DNA from: Rhodobacter sp.
Lineage (GTDB): Bacteria; Pseudomonadota; Alphaproteobacteria; Rhodobacterales; Rhodobacteraceae
Length of the DNA stretch: 64,000 nt
Direction: 5' to 3'
NCBI GenBank assembly: GCA_020637555.1
Contig: JACKKF010000002.1
Location: 186,001 to 250,000 of the forward strand
Shown here: positions 55,603 through 63,841 of the stretch, piece by piece
How positions within the stretch are numbered: the stretch's first letter is position 1
Layout of the letters: every line of letters begins with the position of its first letter
The notes under the pieces: generated by a model
Databases searched by the model: none
What the model was told of the DNA's origin: nothing
Seen by the model: only the letters and a program-made list of their open reading frames with translations
Translations under genes and position numbers: made by a program

Positions 55603-55922
55603 GGGTGCGCCCCATGCGGCGCGGAAACGCAGGTCAGAAAGGTCCGGTCCTCGCGCAGCAGAAATTTCTCGGCCTGGGCAAAGGCATGGTTTTCGCGCCC
55701 CAGCGGGTCGGCGGCCAGCCGGGCGCGATAGGCTTCATACTGGGCCAGGCTTTCGATGGAATAGATGCCATAGGCCAGCGTGCTCGATCCCTCGTGCGGG
55801 GCAAAATACCCGATCAGATCGGCGCCGCAGCGCGGGATGGCCTGCCCCCAGGTGCGGGCATACTGTTCGAATTGGGCGCGTTTGGTCGGATCGATATGAT
55901 AGCGGATGACGCAGGTCAGCAT
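55599..55922 (-). CDS. NIPSNAP family protein
   Basis: This 107-residue protein of the same dimeric barrel superfamily (MLTCVIRYHIDPTKRAQFEQYARTW start, ADLIGYFAPHEGSSTLAYGIYS) is typical of bacterial NIPSNAP proteins of unknown function. The start was set at 55922 because the family sequence begins there. Divergent from an ArsR gene with an operator between, so it and the ABM gene are its likely targets. Confidence 0.82.
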   Translation of the reverse strand: MLTCVIRYHIDPTKRAQFEQYARTWGQAIPRCGADLIGYFAPHEGSSTLAYGIYSIESLAQYEAYRARLAADPLGRENHAFAQAEKFLLREDRTFLTCVSAPHGAHP

Positions 55923-55972
55923 GGGGACTCCTGTGGCTGGTGTCTCCCGGTCTAAGGCATCGACGGGTTGCG

Positions 55973-55996
55973 ATGCTTCGGTTATGATCGAAGCAT
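55973..55996. promoter_or_regulatory. Inverted-repeat operator overlapping the ArsR start codon
   Basis: ATGCTTCG (55973-55980), the spacer GTTATGAT, and CGAAGCAT (55989-55996) form a perfect 8+8 inverted repeat. The right arm ends inside the ATG at 55995. A protein bound here would block both its own translation/transcription start and the divergent NIPSNAP-ABM promoter. Confidence 0.65.
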
Positions 55997-56675
55997 GAAA
56001 GACGGACCTGACATCGCCCGCATCGCCAGCCTGATCGGCGATCCCGCCCGCGCGAACATGTTGACCGCGCTCATGGCCGGCAGGGCGCTGACCGCGACGG
56101 AACTGGCGCACGAGGCCGGGGTCACCGCACAGACCGCCAGTTCGCACCTGGCGCGGCTTGTCGCCGGTGGCCTGGTCCAGGACCGGCGGCAGGGGCGGCA
56201 CAAATACGTCACGCTTGCCAGCGACGAGGTTGCCCGCGTGCTTGAATCGCTGATGGGGCTGGCGGCCGGCGCCGGGCATTTGCGCACCCGCACCGGACCG
56301 CGCAACGCTGCGCTGCGCAAGGCGCGGGTCTGCTACAACCATCTTGCGGGCGAGATGGGGACAGTGCTTTACGACCGGATGCACGCGGTCGGTGCGCTCG
56401 CGACCTTGGGCGACGCGCTTGACCTGACCGAATCCGGCCATGCGTGGCTGGGGCGGTTCGACCTCGACGCGGCGGCGTTTGCACGGGGGCGCGCGCCCCT
56501 GTGTCGTGCCTGCCTCGACTGGAGCGAACGTCGCTCGCATCTGGGCGGACGGCTGGGGCGCGCGGTGCTGGCACGGATCGAATCCCTGGGCTGGGCCCAA
56601 CGCGAGGGGCAGTCCCGGGTCATCCGTTTCACGCCGGACGGCGAGCGACGCTTTCGGCGTCTGCTTGTGGACTGA
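55995..56675 (+). CDS. ArsR/GntR-type winged-helix regulator with a cysteine-containing C-terminal domain
   Basis: This 226-residue protein has an ArsR-type winged helix (residues 8-90: LIGDPARANMLTALM, then LTATELAHEAGVTAQTASSHLARL) and a longer C-terminal domain with CYNHLAGEMG and APLCRACLDWSERRSHLGG (CXXC followed by His). This fits the ArsR subgroup with DUF-like C-terminal extensions that sense metals or redox. It starts inside a perfect inverted repeat and is divergent from the NIPSNAP-ABM pair. Confidence 0.85.
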   Translation: MKDGPDIARIASLIGDPARANMLTALMAGRALTATELAHEAGVTAQTASSHLARLVAGGLVQDRRQGRHKYVTLASDEVARVLESLMGLAAGAGHLRTRTGPRNAALRKARVCYNHLAGEMGTVLYDRMHAVGALATLGDALDLTESGHAWLGRFDLDAAAFARGRAPLCRACLDWSERRSHLGGRLGRAVLARIESLGWAQREGQSRVIRFTPDGERRFRRLLVD

Positions 56676-56768
56676 TCACGCGGGATGCAGGATCAGCGTG
56701 GTGACGGCATAGACCATGAACAGCAGGACGATCGCCAGAAAGACGATCAGGCCGGGATAACGAAACAT
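56676..56768 (-). CDS. Small single-pass membrane protein (30 residues)
   Basis: The frame encodes MFRYPGLIVF, then a hydrophobic run to ILHPA (30 residues in all), a short charged start plus one membrane helix. ATG at 56768, TGA at 56676-56678, and a GCGAGGACC ribosome binding site before it. It lies 21 bases downstream of a secreted-protein gene on the same strand. Such small proteins are commonly missed; there is no known function. Confidence 0.5.
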   Translation of the reverse strand: MFRYPGLIVFLAIVLLFMVYAVTTLILHPA

Positions 56769-56789
56769 GGGGTCCTCGCAGGAATGGGG

Positions 56790-57119
56790 TCAGGTCAGGG
56801 CTGCGGGGATGCCGGGCGGCGGCGCGCGGGCGGTCTGCGGATGCGCGCGGCCCTGGACGCGGACCGGTGAGGTCCGGCGCGGGTATTCGTGCCAGGATGC
56901 GCCCCCCGGGGCATGAACCGGGCGCGGCGGCGTCGCGGCCAGGGGGGCGGAGGTGGACGCCGGGCCGTCGTCAGACCCCACCGGATCGCCCGGAACGGCG
57001 CTGACCAGGGGGCCAGCCGCCAGGACGGCGTGATCCTGCGCGCTGTCAAACCGGACCTGGGGCCCTGCCAGCAGCAGCACCAGGAACAACAGCGGGACAA
57101 GGCGCGAAACGACTGTCAT
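56790..57119 (-). CDS. Secreted or membrane-anchored hypothetical protein
   Basis: This 109-residue protein has an N-terminal hydrophobic segment (VVSRLVPLLFLVLLLAGP, residues 3-20) followed by a low-complexity, Pro/Ala-rich tail without recognisable domain. It may be a signal peptide or single membrane anchor. The start at 57119 was chosen for this segment. Together with the 30-residue protein downstream it may form a small unit. Function unknown. Confidence 0.5.
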   Translation of the reverse strand: MTVVSRLVPLLFLVLLLAGPQVRFDSAQDHAVLAAGPLVSAVPGDPVGSDDGPASTSAPLAATPPRPVHAPGGASWHEYPRRTSPVRVQGRAHPQTARAPPPGIPAALT

Positions 57120-57251
57120 GATCGACCATAGGCCCGAGTCGGGCCCCGCGATGCAGCGCCTTTTTTCGCGCCTGCGCAAGCGCGGGGGCGGCGGATCACG
57201 CGGCCTTGACGGAAGGCGCACAACACGGAGCGCGCCTCAAGGGGGGGGCAA

Positions 57252-57848
57252 ATGCGTCAGAACCGGGTCGATCCCTTTGGCACCCTTCATGCCGTGCCGC
57301 AGCGTGGGGGCTGGATGGGCAACCGGGGTTGCCTGCATGATGCGCAGGGTCGCATCCGCCGGGACCACGCGACGCGCCGCTGGATCACCTGCCGGACCGC
57401 GTTTCGCGGCCGCGCCCGGGCCTTGTTGCAACCCGGTCGTTATACCGAGCTGTTCTTTCTGGACGAGGCGACCGCCTATGCCGCCGGTCATCGCCCCTGT
57501 GCCGAGTGTCGCCACGCGGACTGGACCCGGTTTCGCGATCTGTGGGCCGAGGTCCTTGGCGACCGCGACGCCGAGGCGATCGACCGCCGGCTTCATGCGG
57601 CGCGCCTCGACGCCGGGTCGCTGACCCATCGCCGACGGCTGGTGCCGCTGCCGGTGGATCAGGTGCCCGTCGGGGCGATGATCGCGCGTGACGGGGCGGC
57701 GGTGCTGCGCGCGGCCGGCGGATGGTGGCGCTGGGGGTTCGCCGGCTACGCCCCGATGGCTGCGCCCGCAGGCCAGGTGACCCTGTTGACACCGGAACCG
57801 CTGGCGCGGCTGATGGCGCTGGGTTTGCCGGTTCAGGTGGCGATATGA
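57252..57848 (+). CDS. Conserved hypothetical protein with a HRPCAECR motif
   Basis: This 198-residue soluble protein is not recognised as a named family. A central motif AAGHRPCAECRHADW (about residues 77-91) has a CXXC pair flanked by histidines that could bind a metal, and a preceding ELFFLDEATA block. The C-terminal part is rich in hydrophobic and proline residues. It stands alone ahead of the PLP decarboxylase gene. Confidence 0.65.
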   Translation: MRQNRVDPFGTLHAVPQRGGWMGNRGCLHDAQGRIRRDHATRRWITCRTAFRGRARALLQPGRYTELFFLDEATAYAAGHRPCAECRHADWTRFRDLWAEVLGDRDAEAIDRRLHAARLDAGSLTHRRRLVPLPVDQVPVGAMIARDGAAVLRAAGGWWRWGFAGYAPMAAPAGQVTLLTPEPLARLMALGLPVQVAI

Positions 57849-57909
57849 TTGCCTTGTTCAGTAATCTCTGGTTAGCTGCCCGAAGATCGACATGTGAGAA
57901 AGGCCCAGC

Positions 57910-59379
57910 ATGACCACCGAAACGCCGCGGCTCGACTGGGACCAGTTCGCCCGCCTGGGTGCCGATATCGCCGCCTGGGGCGCCGAGTATCACCGCACCT
58001 TGTCCAGCCGCCCGGTGCGCGCGCCGCTGGTGCCCGGCCAGGTCGCCGGGACATTTCCGCTCGCCCCTCCGGAAGACGGCGAGGGGATCGACGGCATTCT
58101 CGCCGATCTGGACGACAAGGTGGTGCCGGGGCTGACCCATTGGCAGCATCCCCGGTTTTTCGCCTATTTTCCGGCCAACGCCACGCCGCCGTCGATGCTG
58201 GCGGATTTCGTCGCCGCGATCCTGGCGCAGCAGGGGATGCTGTGGCAGACCTCGCCCGCCGGAACCGAGATCGAAACGCGGATGATGGACTGGCTCAGGC
58301 AGGGGTTGGGTCTGCCCGAGACATTCCAGGGGGTGATCCAGGATTCCGCCTCGGGGGCGACGCTGGCGGCGATTCTGGTGATGCGCGAACGCGCGCTCGA
58401 TTGGGCGGGAAACCGGCAAGGGCTGCCGGGGCAAGCCAGGATCAGGATCTATGCCTCGGACGAGGTGCATACCTCGGTCGATCGGGCGATCTGGATCGCC
58501 GGCATCGGGGCCGAGAACCTGGTGCGGATCCCCACCCGCGGCCCCTTGCGTGCCATGGACCCGGACGCGCTGCGTGCGCAGATTGCCGCCGACCGCGCGG
58601 CGGGGTATCTGCCGGCGGGCATCGTGGCCTGCGTCGGCGGCACGGGGACCGGTGCCTGCGATGACCTGACGCAGGTTCTGGCCATCGCCCGCGACGAGGG
58701 GCTCTACAGCCATGTGGATGCGGCCTGGGCCGGCGCGGCCATGATCTGCCCCGAGTTTCGCGACCTGTGGGCCGGGATCGAGGGCGCGGATTCGCTGGTG
58801 CTGAACCCCCATAAATGGATGGGGGTGCAGTTCGATTTCTCGGCGCATTTCCTGCGCGATCCCGAACCCCTGGTCAGGACCCTGGCGATCCAGCCCGAAT
58901 ACCTGAAGACCCATGGCAAGGACGGGTTCGTCAACTATTCCGAATGGTCGGTGCCGCTGGGCCGGCGGTTCCGCGCGCTGAAGCTGTGGTTCGTGCTGAA
59001 GGCCTATGGTCTGAATGGTCTCAGGGCGGTGATGCGCGACCATGTGCGCTGGAGCCAGGCACTGGCCGAGGACCTGCGCGCCGATCCCCGGTTCGAGATC
59101 GTGACCGAGCCGGTGCTGTCGCTTTTCACCTTTGGCTTGAAGGGGGCGGATGACGCGGCGATGATCGACTATGTGACGCGGGTCAATGACGACGGGCGGA
59201 TCTATGTGACGCAGGGGCGGACCGGGGGGCGGATCGTAGTGCGCTTTCAGGTCGGCACCTTCGCCTGCCGCGAGGAGGACGTGCGTCTGGCCGGCGCGGT
59301 GCTGAAGGAACTGGCGGAGGTGGGGCTGCCGCCCCGAACCTCTCGCCTCAGGGGTTTTCCACCCCTGAGAAACCCCTGA
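57910..59379 (+). CDS. Pyridoxal-phosphate-dependent amino acid decarboxylase (aromatic type)
   Basis: This 489-residue group II decarboxylase binds PLP through Lys302 in LNPHKWMGVQFDFS. Other blocks are WQHPRFFAYFPANA, QDSASGATLAAILVMRER, YASDEVHTSVDRAIWIAG and HVDAAWAGAAMICPEFR. The closest families are aromatic-L-amino-acid (Trp/Tyr/Phe/DOPA) decarboxylases. The final 20 codons run into a dispersed-repeat hairpin, so the natural C-terminus may have been altered by the insertion. Confidence 0.88.
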   Translation: MTTETPRLDWDQFARLGADIAAWGAEYHRTLSSRPVRAPLVPGQVAGTFPLAPPEDGEGIDGILADLDDKVVPGLTHWQHPRFFAYFPANATPPSMLADFVAAILAQQGMLWQTSPAGTEIETRMMDWLRQGLGLPETFQGVIQDSASGATLAAILVMRERALDWAGNRQGLPGQARIRIYASDEVHTSVDRAIWIAGIGAENLVRIPTRGPLRAMDPDALRAQIAADRAAGYLPAGIVACVGGTGTGACDDLTQVLAIARDEGLYSHVDAAWAGAAMICPEFRDLWAGIEGADSLVLNPHKWMGVQFDFSAHFLRDPEPLVRTLAIQPEYLKTHGKDGFVNYSEWSVPLGRRFRALKLWFVLKAYGLNGLRAVMRDHVRWSQALAEDLRADPRFEIVTEPVLSLFTFGLKGADDAAMIDYVTRVNDDGRIYVTQGRTGGRIVVRFQVGTFACREEDVRLAGAVLKELAEVGLPPRTSRLRGFPPLRNP

Positions 59380-59398
59380 GGATATTTGGAGCACAAAG
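59347..59398. repeat. Dispersed-element relative: hairpin and GAGGATATTTGGAGCACAAAG
   Basis: CTCAGGGGT-TTTCC-ACCCCTGAG (59347-59369) is a perfect nine-base-pair hairpin, followed by a second CCCCTGAG and the GATATTTGGAGCAC/AAAGATG end, a variant of the CGTATTTC-N-GACAAGATGAT core. It overlaps the end of the decarboxylase gene, and its GGAG also acts as ribosome binding site for the aldolase gene at 59399. Confidence 0.5.
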
Positions 59399-60157
59399 AT
59401 GCAGAAGAACGGTTTCAAGGCAGCCCTGGCACGCGGCGAGGTGCAGATCGGCTGCTGGGTCGGTCTGGCCGACGGCTATGCCGCCGAGATTTCCGGTGAG
59501 GCCGGGTTCGACTGGTTGCTGATCGATGGCGAGCATGCGCCCAACGACATGCGCTCGATGCGCGAGCAGTTGACGGCGCTGGGGCGGTCGGCCTCGCATC
59601 CGGTCATCCGCCTGCCGATCGGCGAGGTCTGGATGGTCAAGCAGGCGCTGGATATCGGCGCGCAGACGATCCTGGTGCCGATGGTGGAGTCGGGGGACCA
59701 GGCGGCGCTGCTGTCGCGGGCGATGCGCTACCCGCCCGAGGGGATCCGGGGGGTCGGCGCCGCGCTGGCGCGGGCGTCGCGATTCAGCGGGATCGCGGAT
59801 TACGTCAACAAGGCCGATGCCGAAGTCTGCCTGCTGGTGCAGGTCGAAAATCGCGCCGGCCTGGAGGCGCTGGACGACATCCTGGCGGTCGAGGGCGTGG
59901 ACGGCGTTTTCATCGGCCCCGCCGATCTGTCTGCGGACATGGGCTTTCGCGGTCGATCCGAGGCGCCCGAGGTGGTGGCGGCGATCACCGATGCCATCGG
60001 ACGCATCCGGGCGGCGGGCAAGGCGGCGGGTATCCTGTCCACCAACGAAGCCCAGGCCCGGGGCTGGATCGGGGCCGGCGCCACGTTCGTCGCCGTCGGG
60101 ATCGACGTTCTGGTCCTGGCGAACGGGATGCGCGCGCTGGCGGCAAAGTTCCGGTAG
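59399..60157 (+). CDS. HpcH/HpaI family aldolase
   Basis: This 252-residue class II aldolase (TIM barrel) has the family blocks GFDWLLIDGEHAPNDMRSM, ILVPMVESGDQA and VFIGPADLSADMGF with the metal-binding Glu and Asp. Members split 4-hydroxy-2-oxo acids (hpaI) or related 2-keto-3-deoxy acids to pyruvate and an aldehyde. It directly follows the decarboxylase, suggesting use of aromatic or sugar-acid breakdown products. Confidence 0.87.
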   Translation: MQKNGFKAALARGEVQIGCWVGLADGYAAEISGEAGFDWLLIDGEHAPNDMRSMREQLTALGRSASHPVIRLPIGEVWMVKQALDIGAQTILVPMVESGDQAALLSRAMRYPPEGIRGVGAALARASRFSGIADYVNKADAEVCLLVQVENRAGLEALDDILAVEGVDGVFIGPADLSADMGFRGRSEAPEVVAAITDAIGRIRAAGKAAGILSTNEAQARGWIGAGATFVAVGIDVLVLANGMRALAAKFR

Positions 60158-60165
60158 GGGGGGCG

Positions 60166-61056
60166 ATGCGGGTTCTGACGTTCAACGTGCAGAACCTGCG
60201 CCTGCGCCAGCGCGGCGGCCGCGAGCGGCTGGATGGGGCGCGCGATGGCGACGAGGGGCCGGATGCGCTGGACTATGCGGACCGGCGCCTGACCGCGGCG
60301 GTTCTGGCGCGCGCCGATGCCGATGTCTGCGCGCTGCAGGAAGTGTTCGACCGCGAGACGCTGGATTACTTCCATGACCACCTGCTGCGCGCGACCGGGG
60401 TGTCCCCCTGGCCCTGGCGGGCCTGTCTGCCGGGAAACGATGGCGGCGGGCGCGATCTGGCGGCGATTGCACGGCGGCCTTTCGCGGCGGAGAGCCATGC
60501 GCGGCTGACCGCGTCGGCGCTGGGTCTGACGAGCGAACGTCGCGACGGGCGGCTTTTTTCGCGTGATTGCCTTGAGGTCGATCTGGGTGTGCTCTGCCTG
60601 TTCATCGTGCATTTCAAGGCGCCCTATCCCGATGTCGCCGCCGCCTGGGCGCAGCGGCGGATGGAAGCCGAGGCCGTGCGCCGGCTGATCGCGTGTCGGT
60701 TCCCCGATCCGGCGCGCGGGCTCTGGTTGGTTCTGGGGGACCTGAACGACCCGCGCCACCAGTCCGATCGCGCGGTGGCGCCGCTGCTGGCCCCGTTTGG
60801 CGTGGATCTGATCGACCGGATGCCCGAGGGGGATCGCTGGACCTGGTGGGACCCCGAGGGCACACGGGGATGCCCGGACGGCATGATCGCGTCGCCTGCC
60901 CTGGCCGCCCGCTGGCCCGAGGCGGTGCCACGGGCCATCCGCGCGGGGCTGGCCCTGGGGGCCGGCGGCGCGCAGGCGCGGCTGGCGGATGTGGGGGCGG
61001 CCCGGCCGCACGCCAGCGATCACGCCGCGCTGGTGCTGGATCTGCCCGGGGCCTGA
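60166..61056 (+). CDS. Endonuclease/exonuclease/phosphatase family protein
   Basis: This 296-residue protein of the EEP fold starts MRVLTFNVQNLRLRQ, has ALQEVFDRETLD (metal-binding Glu), the LVLGDLNDPRH motif and a final ASDHAALVLDL motif. It could be a DNase, a phosphodiesterase or a sphingomyelinase-type enzyme. It lies eight bases after the aldolase gene. The substrate is unknown. Confidence 0.82.
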   Translation: MRVLTFNVQNLRLRQRGGRERLDGARDGDEGPDALDYADRRLTAAVLARADADVCALQEVFDRETLDYFHDHLLRATGVSPWPWRACLPGNDGGGRDLAAIARRPFAAESHARLTASALGLTSERRDGRLFSRDCLEVDLGVLCLFIVHFKAPYPDVAAAWAQRRMEAEAVRRLIACRFPDPARGLWLVLGDLNDPRHQSDRAVAPLLAPFGVDLIDRMPEGDRWTWWDPEGTRGCPDGMIASPALAARWPEAVPRAIRAGLALGAGGAQARLADVGAARPHASDHAALVLDLPGA

Positions 61057-61075
61057 CGTCGGGGCCCGAGATCGG

Positions 61076-61130
61076 GGCCAGACACAAGGACCAGACACAA
61101 GGACCAGACACCAGGGCCAGACACCAGGCA
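61076..61130. repeat. Short tandem repeat, about four copies of a 13-base unit
   Basis: The unit GGACCAGACACAA recurs with slight changes (GGCCAGACACAA, GGACCAGACACAA, GGACCAGACACCA, GGGCCAGACACCA) between the exonuclease gene and phoR. It lies outside any gene I can support. Confidence 0.75.
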
Positions 61131-61149
61131 CGGACAGCAGGGGACGCGG

Positions 61150-61167
61150 CGTCATCGTTCTGTTACA
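61150..61167 (+). promoter_or_regulatory. Pho box before phoR
   Basis: CGTCATCGTTCTGTTACA contains GTCAT and GTTAC spaced 11 bases apart, matching the two-half-site PhoB box. It lies 37 bases before the phoR start, so phoR is likely autoregulated by phosphate limitation. Confidence 0.5.
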
Positions 61168-61203
61168 AGCTCTTGCGACAAGTGCGACAGCCGGACCCCA
61201 CGA

Positions 61204-62286
61204 ATGCCGTTCACCATGACCGCTGACCTGACTCATTGCGGCGCGTTGCTTGATGCGATGCCCGATCCCGCCCTGCTGGTCGGGCAGGATCGTCGCATCC
61301 TGTTGGCCAACCCCGCCGCGCGCGAGCTGTTCGCCGCGCCTCTGAACGGGGCTTCGGCGCTGAGCTATCTGCGCCAGCCCGAACCGGCCGCGGCGCTCGA
61401 CCGGGCGCTGGCGGCTCTGGCCGAGGGGGCGCGCGGCAAACCCGGGTTCGAGGCGCGGATGTTCCAGACCTCGCCCACGCGCGAGACGGTGCTCAGGCTG
61501 ACCGCCGTGCCGCTGGCACCCGAACAGGGCCTGCCGGGTGTTCTGGTCACCTTGCGCGACATCAGCCATGTCGAGGAAGCCGAACAGCAGCGCCGCGATT
61601 TTGTCGCCAATGTCAGCCACGAGATGCGCTCGCCGTTGACGGTTCTGGCGGGATTCATCGAGACACTGAAAGGGCCGGCGCGCGACGATCCGGCCGCGAC
61701 CGCGCAGTTTCTCGACATCATGGAACGCGAGGCGCAACGCATGTCGCGGCTGGTCAGCGATCTCTTGTCGCTGTCGCGGGTGGAATCCGAGGAAAAGGTG
61801 CGGCCGCGGGCCATGGTGTCGCTGTCCGAGGTGCTGCGCGCCACGCTGGCGGCGCTGCGTCCGCAGATCGACGAGGCCGGGCTGGTGGTGGATTTCCGCG
61901 ATCTGCCCGAGGCCCCGCAGATCCCCGGCGACCGCGATCAACTTGTGCAGGTCTTTCACAACCTGATCGAGAACGCGCTGAAATACGGGGCCTCGGGTGG
62001 CAGGATCGACGTGTCCCTCGACCGGGTCGAGGCCCTGCCGGGACTGTCCGGGCCGGCCCTGAAGGTTCAGGTGCGCGATCACGGCGACGGAATCGACGCC
62101 ATTCACCTGCCGCGCCTGACCGAACGGTTCTACCGCGTGGACGGCCACCGCTCGCGCGCGATGGGGGGCACGGGGCTGGGTCTGGCCATCGTCAAGCATA
62201 TCGTCAACCGTCACCGCGGCAAGTTCACCATCCGCTCGACCCGGGGCGAGGGCAGCACCTTTGCGGTGGCCCTGCCGATCGCCTGA
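61204..62286 (+). CDS. phoR: Phosphate regulon sensor histidine kinase PhoR
   Basis: This 360-residue kinase has a PAS-like N-terminal domain (residues 12-120), HisKA with phospho-acceptor His139 (VANVSHEMRSPLTVL), and an ATPase domain (NLIENALKYG, DHGDGID, GTGLGLAIVKHI). No membrane segment is present, unlike E. coli PhoR; alphaproteobacterial relatives often have a short or no membrane anchor. The order phoR-phoU-phoB with no pstSCAB between is notable. Confidence 0.9.
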   Translation: MPFTMTADLTHCGALLDAMPDPALLVGQDRRILLANPAARELFAAPLNGASALSYLRQPEPAAALDRALAALAEGARGKPGFEARMFQTSPTRETVLRLTAVPLAPEQGLPGVLVTLRDISHVEEAEQQRRDFVANVSHEMRSPLTVLAGFIETLKGPARDDPAATAQFLDIMEREAQRMSRLVSDLLSLSRVESEEKVRPRAMVSLSEVLRATLAALRPQIDEAGLVVDFRDLPEAPQIPGDRDQLVQVFHNLIENALKYGASGGRIDVSLDRVEALPGLSGPALKVQVRDHGDGIDAIHLPRLTERFYRVDGHRSRAMGGTGLGLAIVKHIVNRHRGKFTIRSTRGEGSTFAVALPIA

Positions 62287-62288
62287 TC

Positions 62289-62306
62289 CGTCACCGAAGT
62301 GTCACA
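62289..62306 (+). promoter_or_regulatory. Pho box before phoU
   Basis: GTCAC at 62290 and GTCAC at 62301 are 11 bases apart (CGTCACCGAAGTGTCACA), a good two-half-site Pho box, four bases past the phoR stop and 45 before the phoU start. It suggests that phoU-phoB has its own phosphate-controlled promoter. Confidence 0.5.
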
Positions 62307-62348
62307 AACCCCGGCTAGGGTGCCGCAAACGCAAGAGAGACCGTCATC

Positions 62349-63059
62349 ATGACCCGCCTGCACATCGATTCCACCTTTGACGAAGACCTCGAACGCATCC
62401 GCGAATCCATGCTGGGCATGGGGGGGCGTGTCGAAGAGGCGATCACGCTGGCGGCGCGCGCCCTGGAAGAGCGCGACGAGGATCTGGCCCAGCAGGTTGT
62501 CGAGGGTGACCACGCCATCGACGCGCTGGAAGAGGAAATCGACACCCAGGTGGTGCGGCTGCTGGCGCTGCGCCAGCCGCAGGCGGGTGACCTGCGCGCG
62601 GTCATCGCCGTGATGAAGATGGCCGCCGATATCGAGAGGCTGGGCGATTACGCCAAGAACATGGCCAAGCGCGTGCCGGTGCTGGCCTCGGGCACGCAGG
62701 TCGAGGGGGCGAGCGCGGCGATCCGGCGGCAGGCCCGTCAGGTGGGGCAGATGCTGAAGGACATGCTGGACGCCTTCGCCCGTCTCGATGTCGCCCTGGC
62801 CGAGGACGTGATCGCCCGCGATGTCGAGGTCGATCACATGACCAACGCCCTGTTTCGCGAGTTCATCACGCATATGATGGAAGATCCGCGCAACATTTCG
62901 GCCTGCCTGCACTACACCTTCATCGCCAAGAATGTCGAACGGATGGGCGATCTGGTGACGGGCGCGGCCGAACAGGTCGTGTTCCTGGCCACCGGCGAGC
63001 GCCCGGGCGATCGTCCCAAGGGACAGTCCACCGCGTCGATCGACGTGCCGCACGGATAA
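62349..63059 (+). CDS. phoU: Phosphate signalling protein PhoU
   Basis: This 236-residue protein has two helical PhoU repeats, each with a metal-binding E/D-rich motif (DLRAVIAVMKMAADIERLGDYAKN in the first; NISACLHYTFIAKNVERMGDLVT in the second). PhoU links the Pst transporter state to PhoR and restrains the Pho response. Six bases separate it from phoB. Confidence 0.95.
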   Translation: MTRLHIDSTFDEDLERIRESMLGMGGRVEEAITLAARALEERDEDLAQQVVEGDHAIDALEEEIDTQVVRLLALRQPQAGDLRAVIAVMKMAADIERLGDYAKNMAKRVPVLASGTQVEGASAAIRRQARQVGQMLKDMLDAFARLDVALAEDVIARDVEVDHMTNALFREFITHMMEDPRNISACLHYTFIAKNVERMGDLVTGAAEQVVFLATGERPGDRPKGQSTASIDVPHG

Positions 63060-63065
63060 CCCGCC

Positions 63066-63758
63066 ATGAGCCGCAATGACACCCCATTGGTGCTGGTCGT
63101 CGATGACGAACCCGCGCAACGCGCGCTGCTGAGCTACAACCTGGAAGCCGCCGGGTTTCGCGTGGCCACCGCCTCGGACGGTGAGGAGGCGCTGCTGCTG
63201 GTGGCCGAGGAATCGCCCGATGTGATCTTGCTGGACTGGATGTTGCCGCGCGTGTCCGGGATCGAGGTCTGCCGCCAGCTCAAGGCCCAGCGTGGCGCGC
63301 AGGATGCTGCGATCATCATGGTTTCCGCGCGCTCGGATGAAAGCGATCGGGTGCGGGGGCTGGAAACCGGCGCCGACGACTACATCACCAAACCCTATTC
63401 GGTGAACGAACTGCTGGCGCGCGTGCGGGCCAACCTGCGCCGCGTGCGGCCGGCCCGCGCCGGTCAGGCGCTCGAGGTGGGCGACCTGCGGCTGGACCCC
63501 GAAACGCACCGTGTCCATCGGGCGGGCGCGGAACTCCATCTGGGCCCGACCGAGTTCCGCCTGCTGTCGGCGCTGATGGAAAAGCCGGGCCGGGTCTGGA
63601 CACGCGAGGCGCTGCTGGATCGTGTCTGGGGCCGGGACATCTATGTCGATACGCGCACCGTGGACGTGCATATCGGCCGCCTGCGCAAGGCCATCGGCGT
63701 GCACGGCGGCGACGATCTGATCCGCACGGTGCGCGGCGCGGGCTATTCTCTGGATTAG
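63066..63758 (+). CDS. phoB: Phosphate regulon response regulator PhoB
   Basis: This 230-residue OmpR-class regulator has a receiver domain with acidic pocket Asp13/Asp14, phospho-acceptor Asp57 (VILLDWMLP), the Ser/Thr and Lys switch (MVSARSDE, YITKPYS), and a winged-helix DNA-binding domain (LGPTEFRLLSALMEKPGRVWTREALL, then VDVHIGRLRKAI). It activates phosphate-starvation genes at Pho boxes. Confidence 0.95.
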   Translation: MSRNDTPLVLVVDDEPAQRALLSYNLEAAGFRVATASDGEEALLLVAEESPDVILLDWMLPRVSGIEVCRQLKAQRGAQDAAIIMVSARSDESDRVRGLETGADDYITKPYSVNELLARVRANLRRVRPARAGQALEVGDLRLDPETHRVHRAGAELHLGPTEFRLLSALMEKPGRVWTREALLDRVWGRDIYVDTRTVDVHIGRLRKAIGVHGGDDLIRTVRGAGYSLD

Positions 63759-63841
63759 GCGCGGGGACGGGGGGCCTGCGTTCCCGGCCTTGACACTTGG
63801 CGTCCCATCGCCCCCAATCGCGCACGCAACCGGGGGACGCC

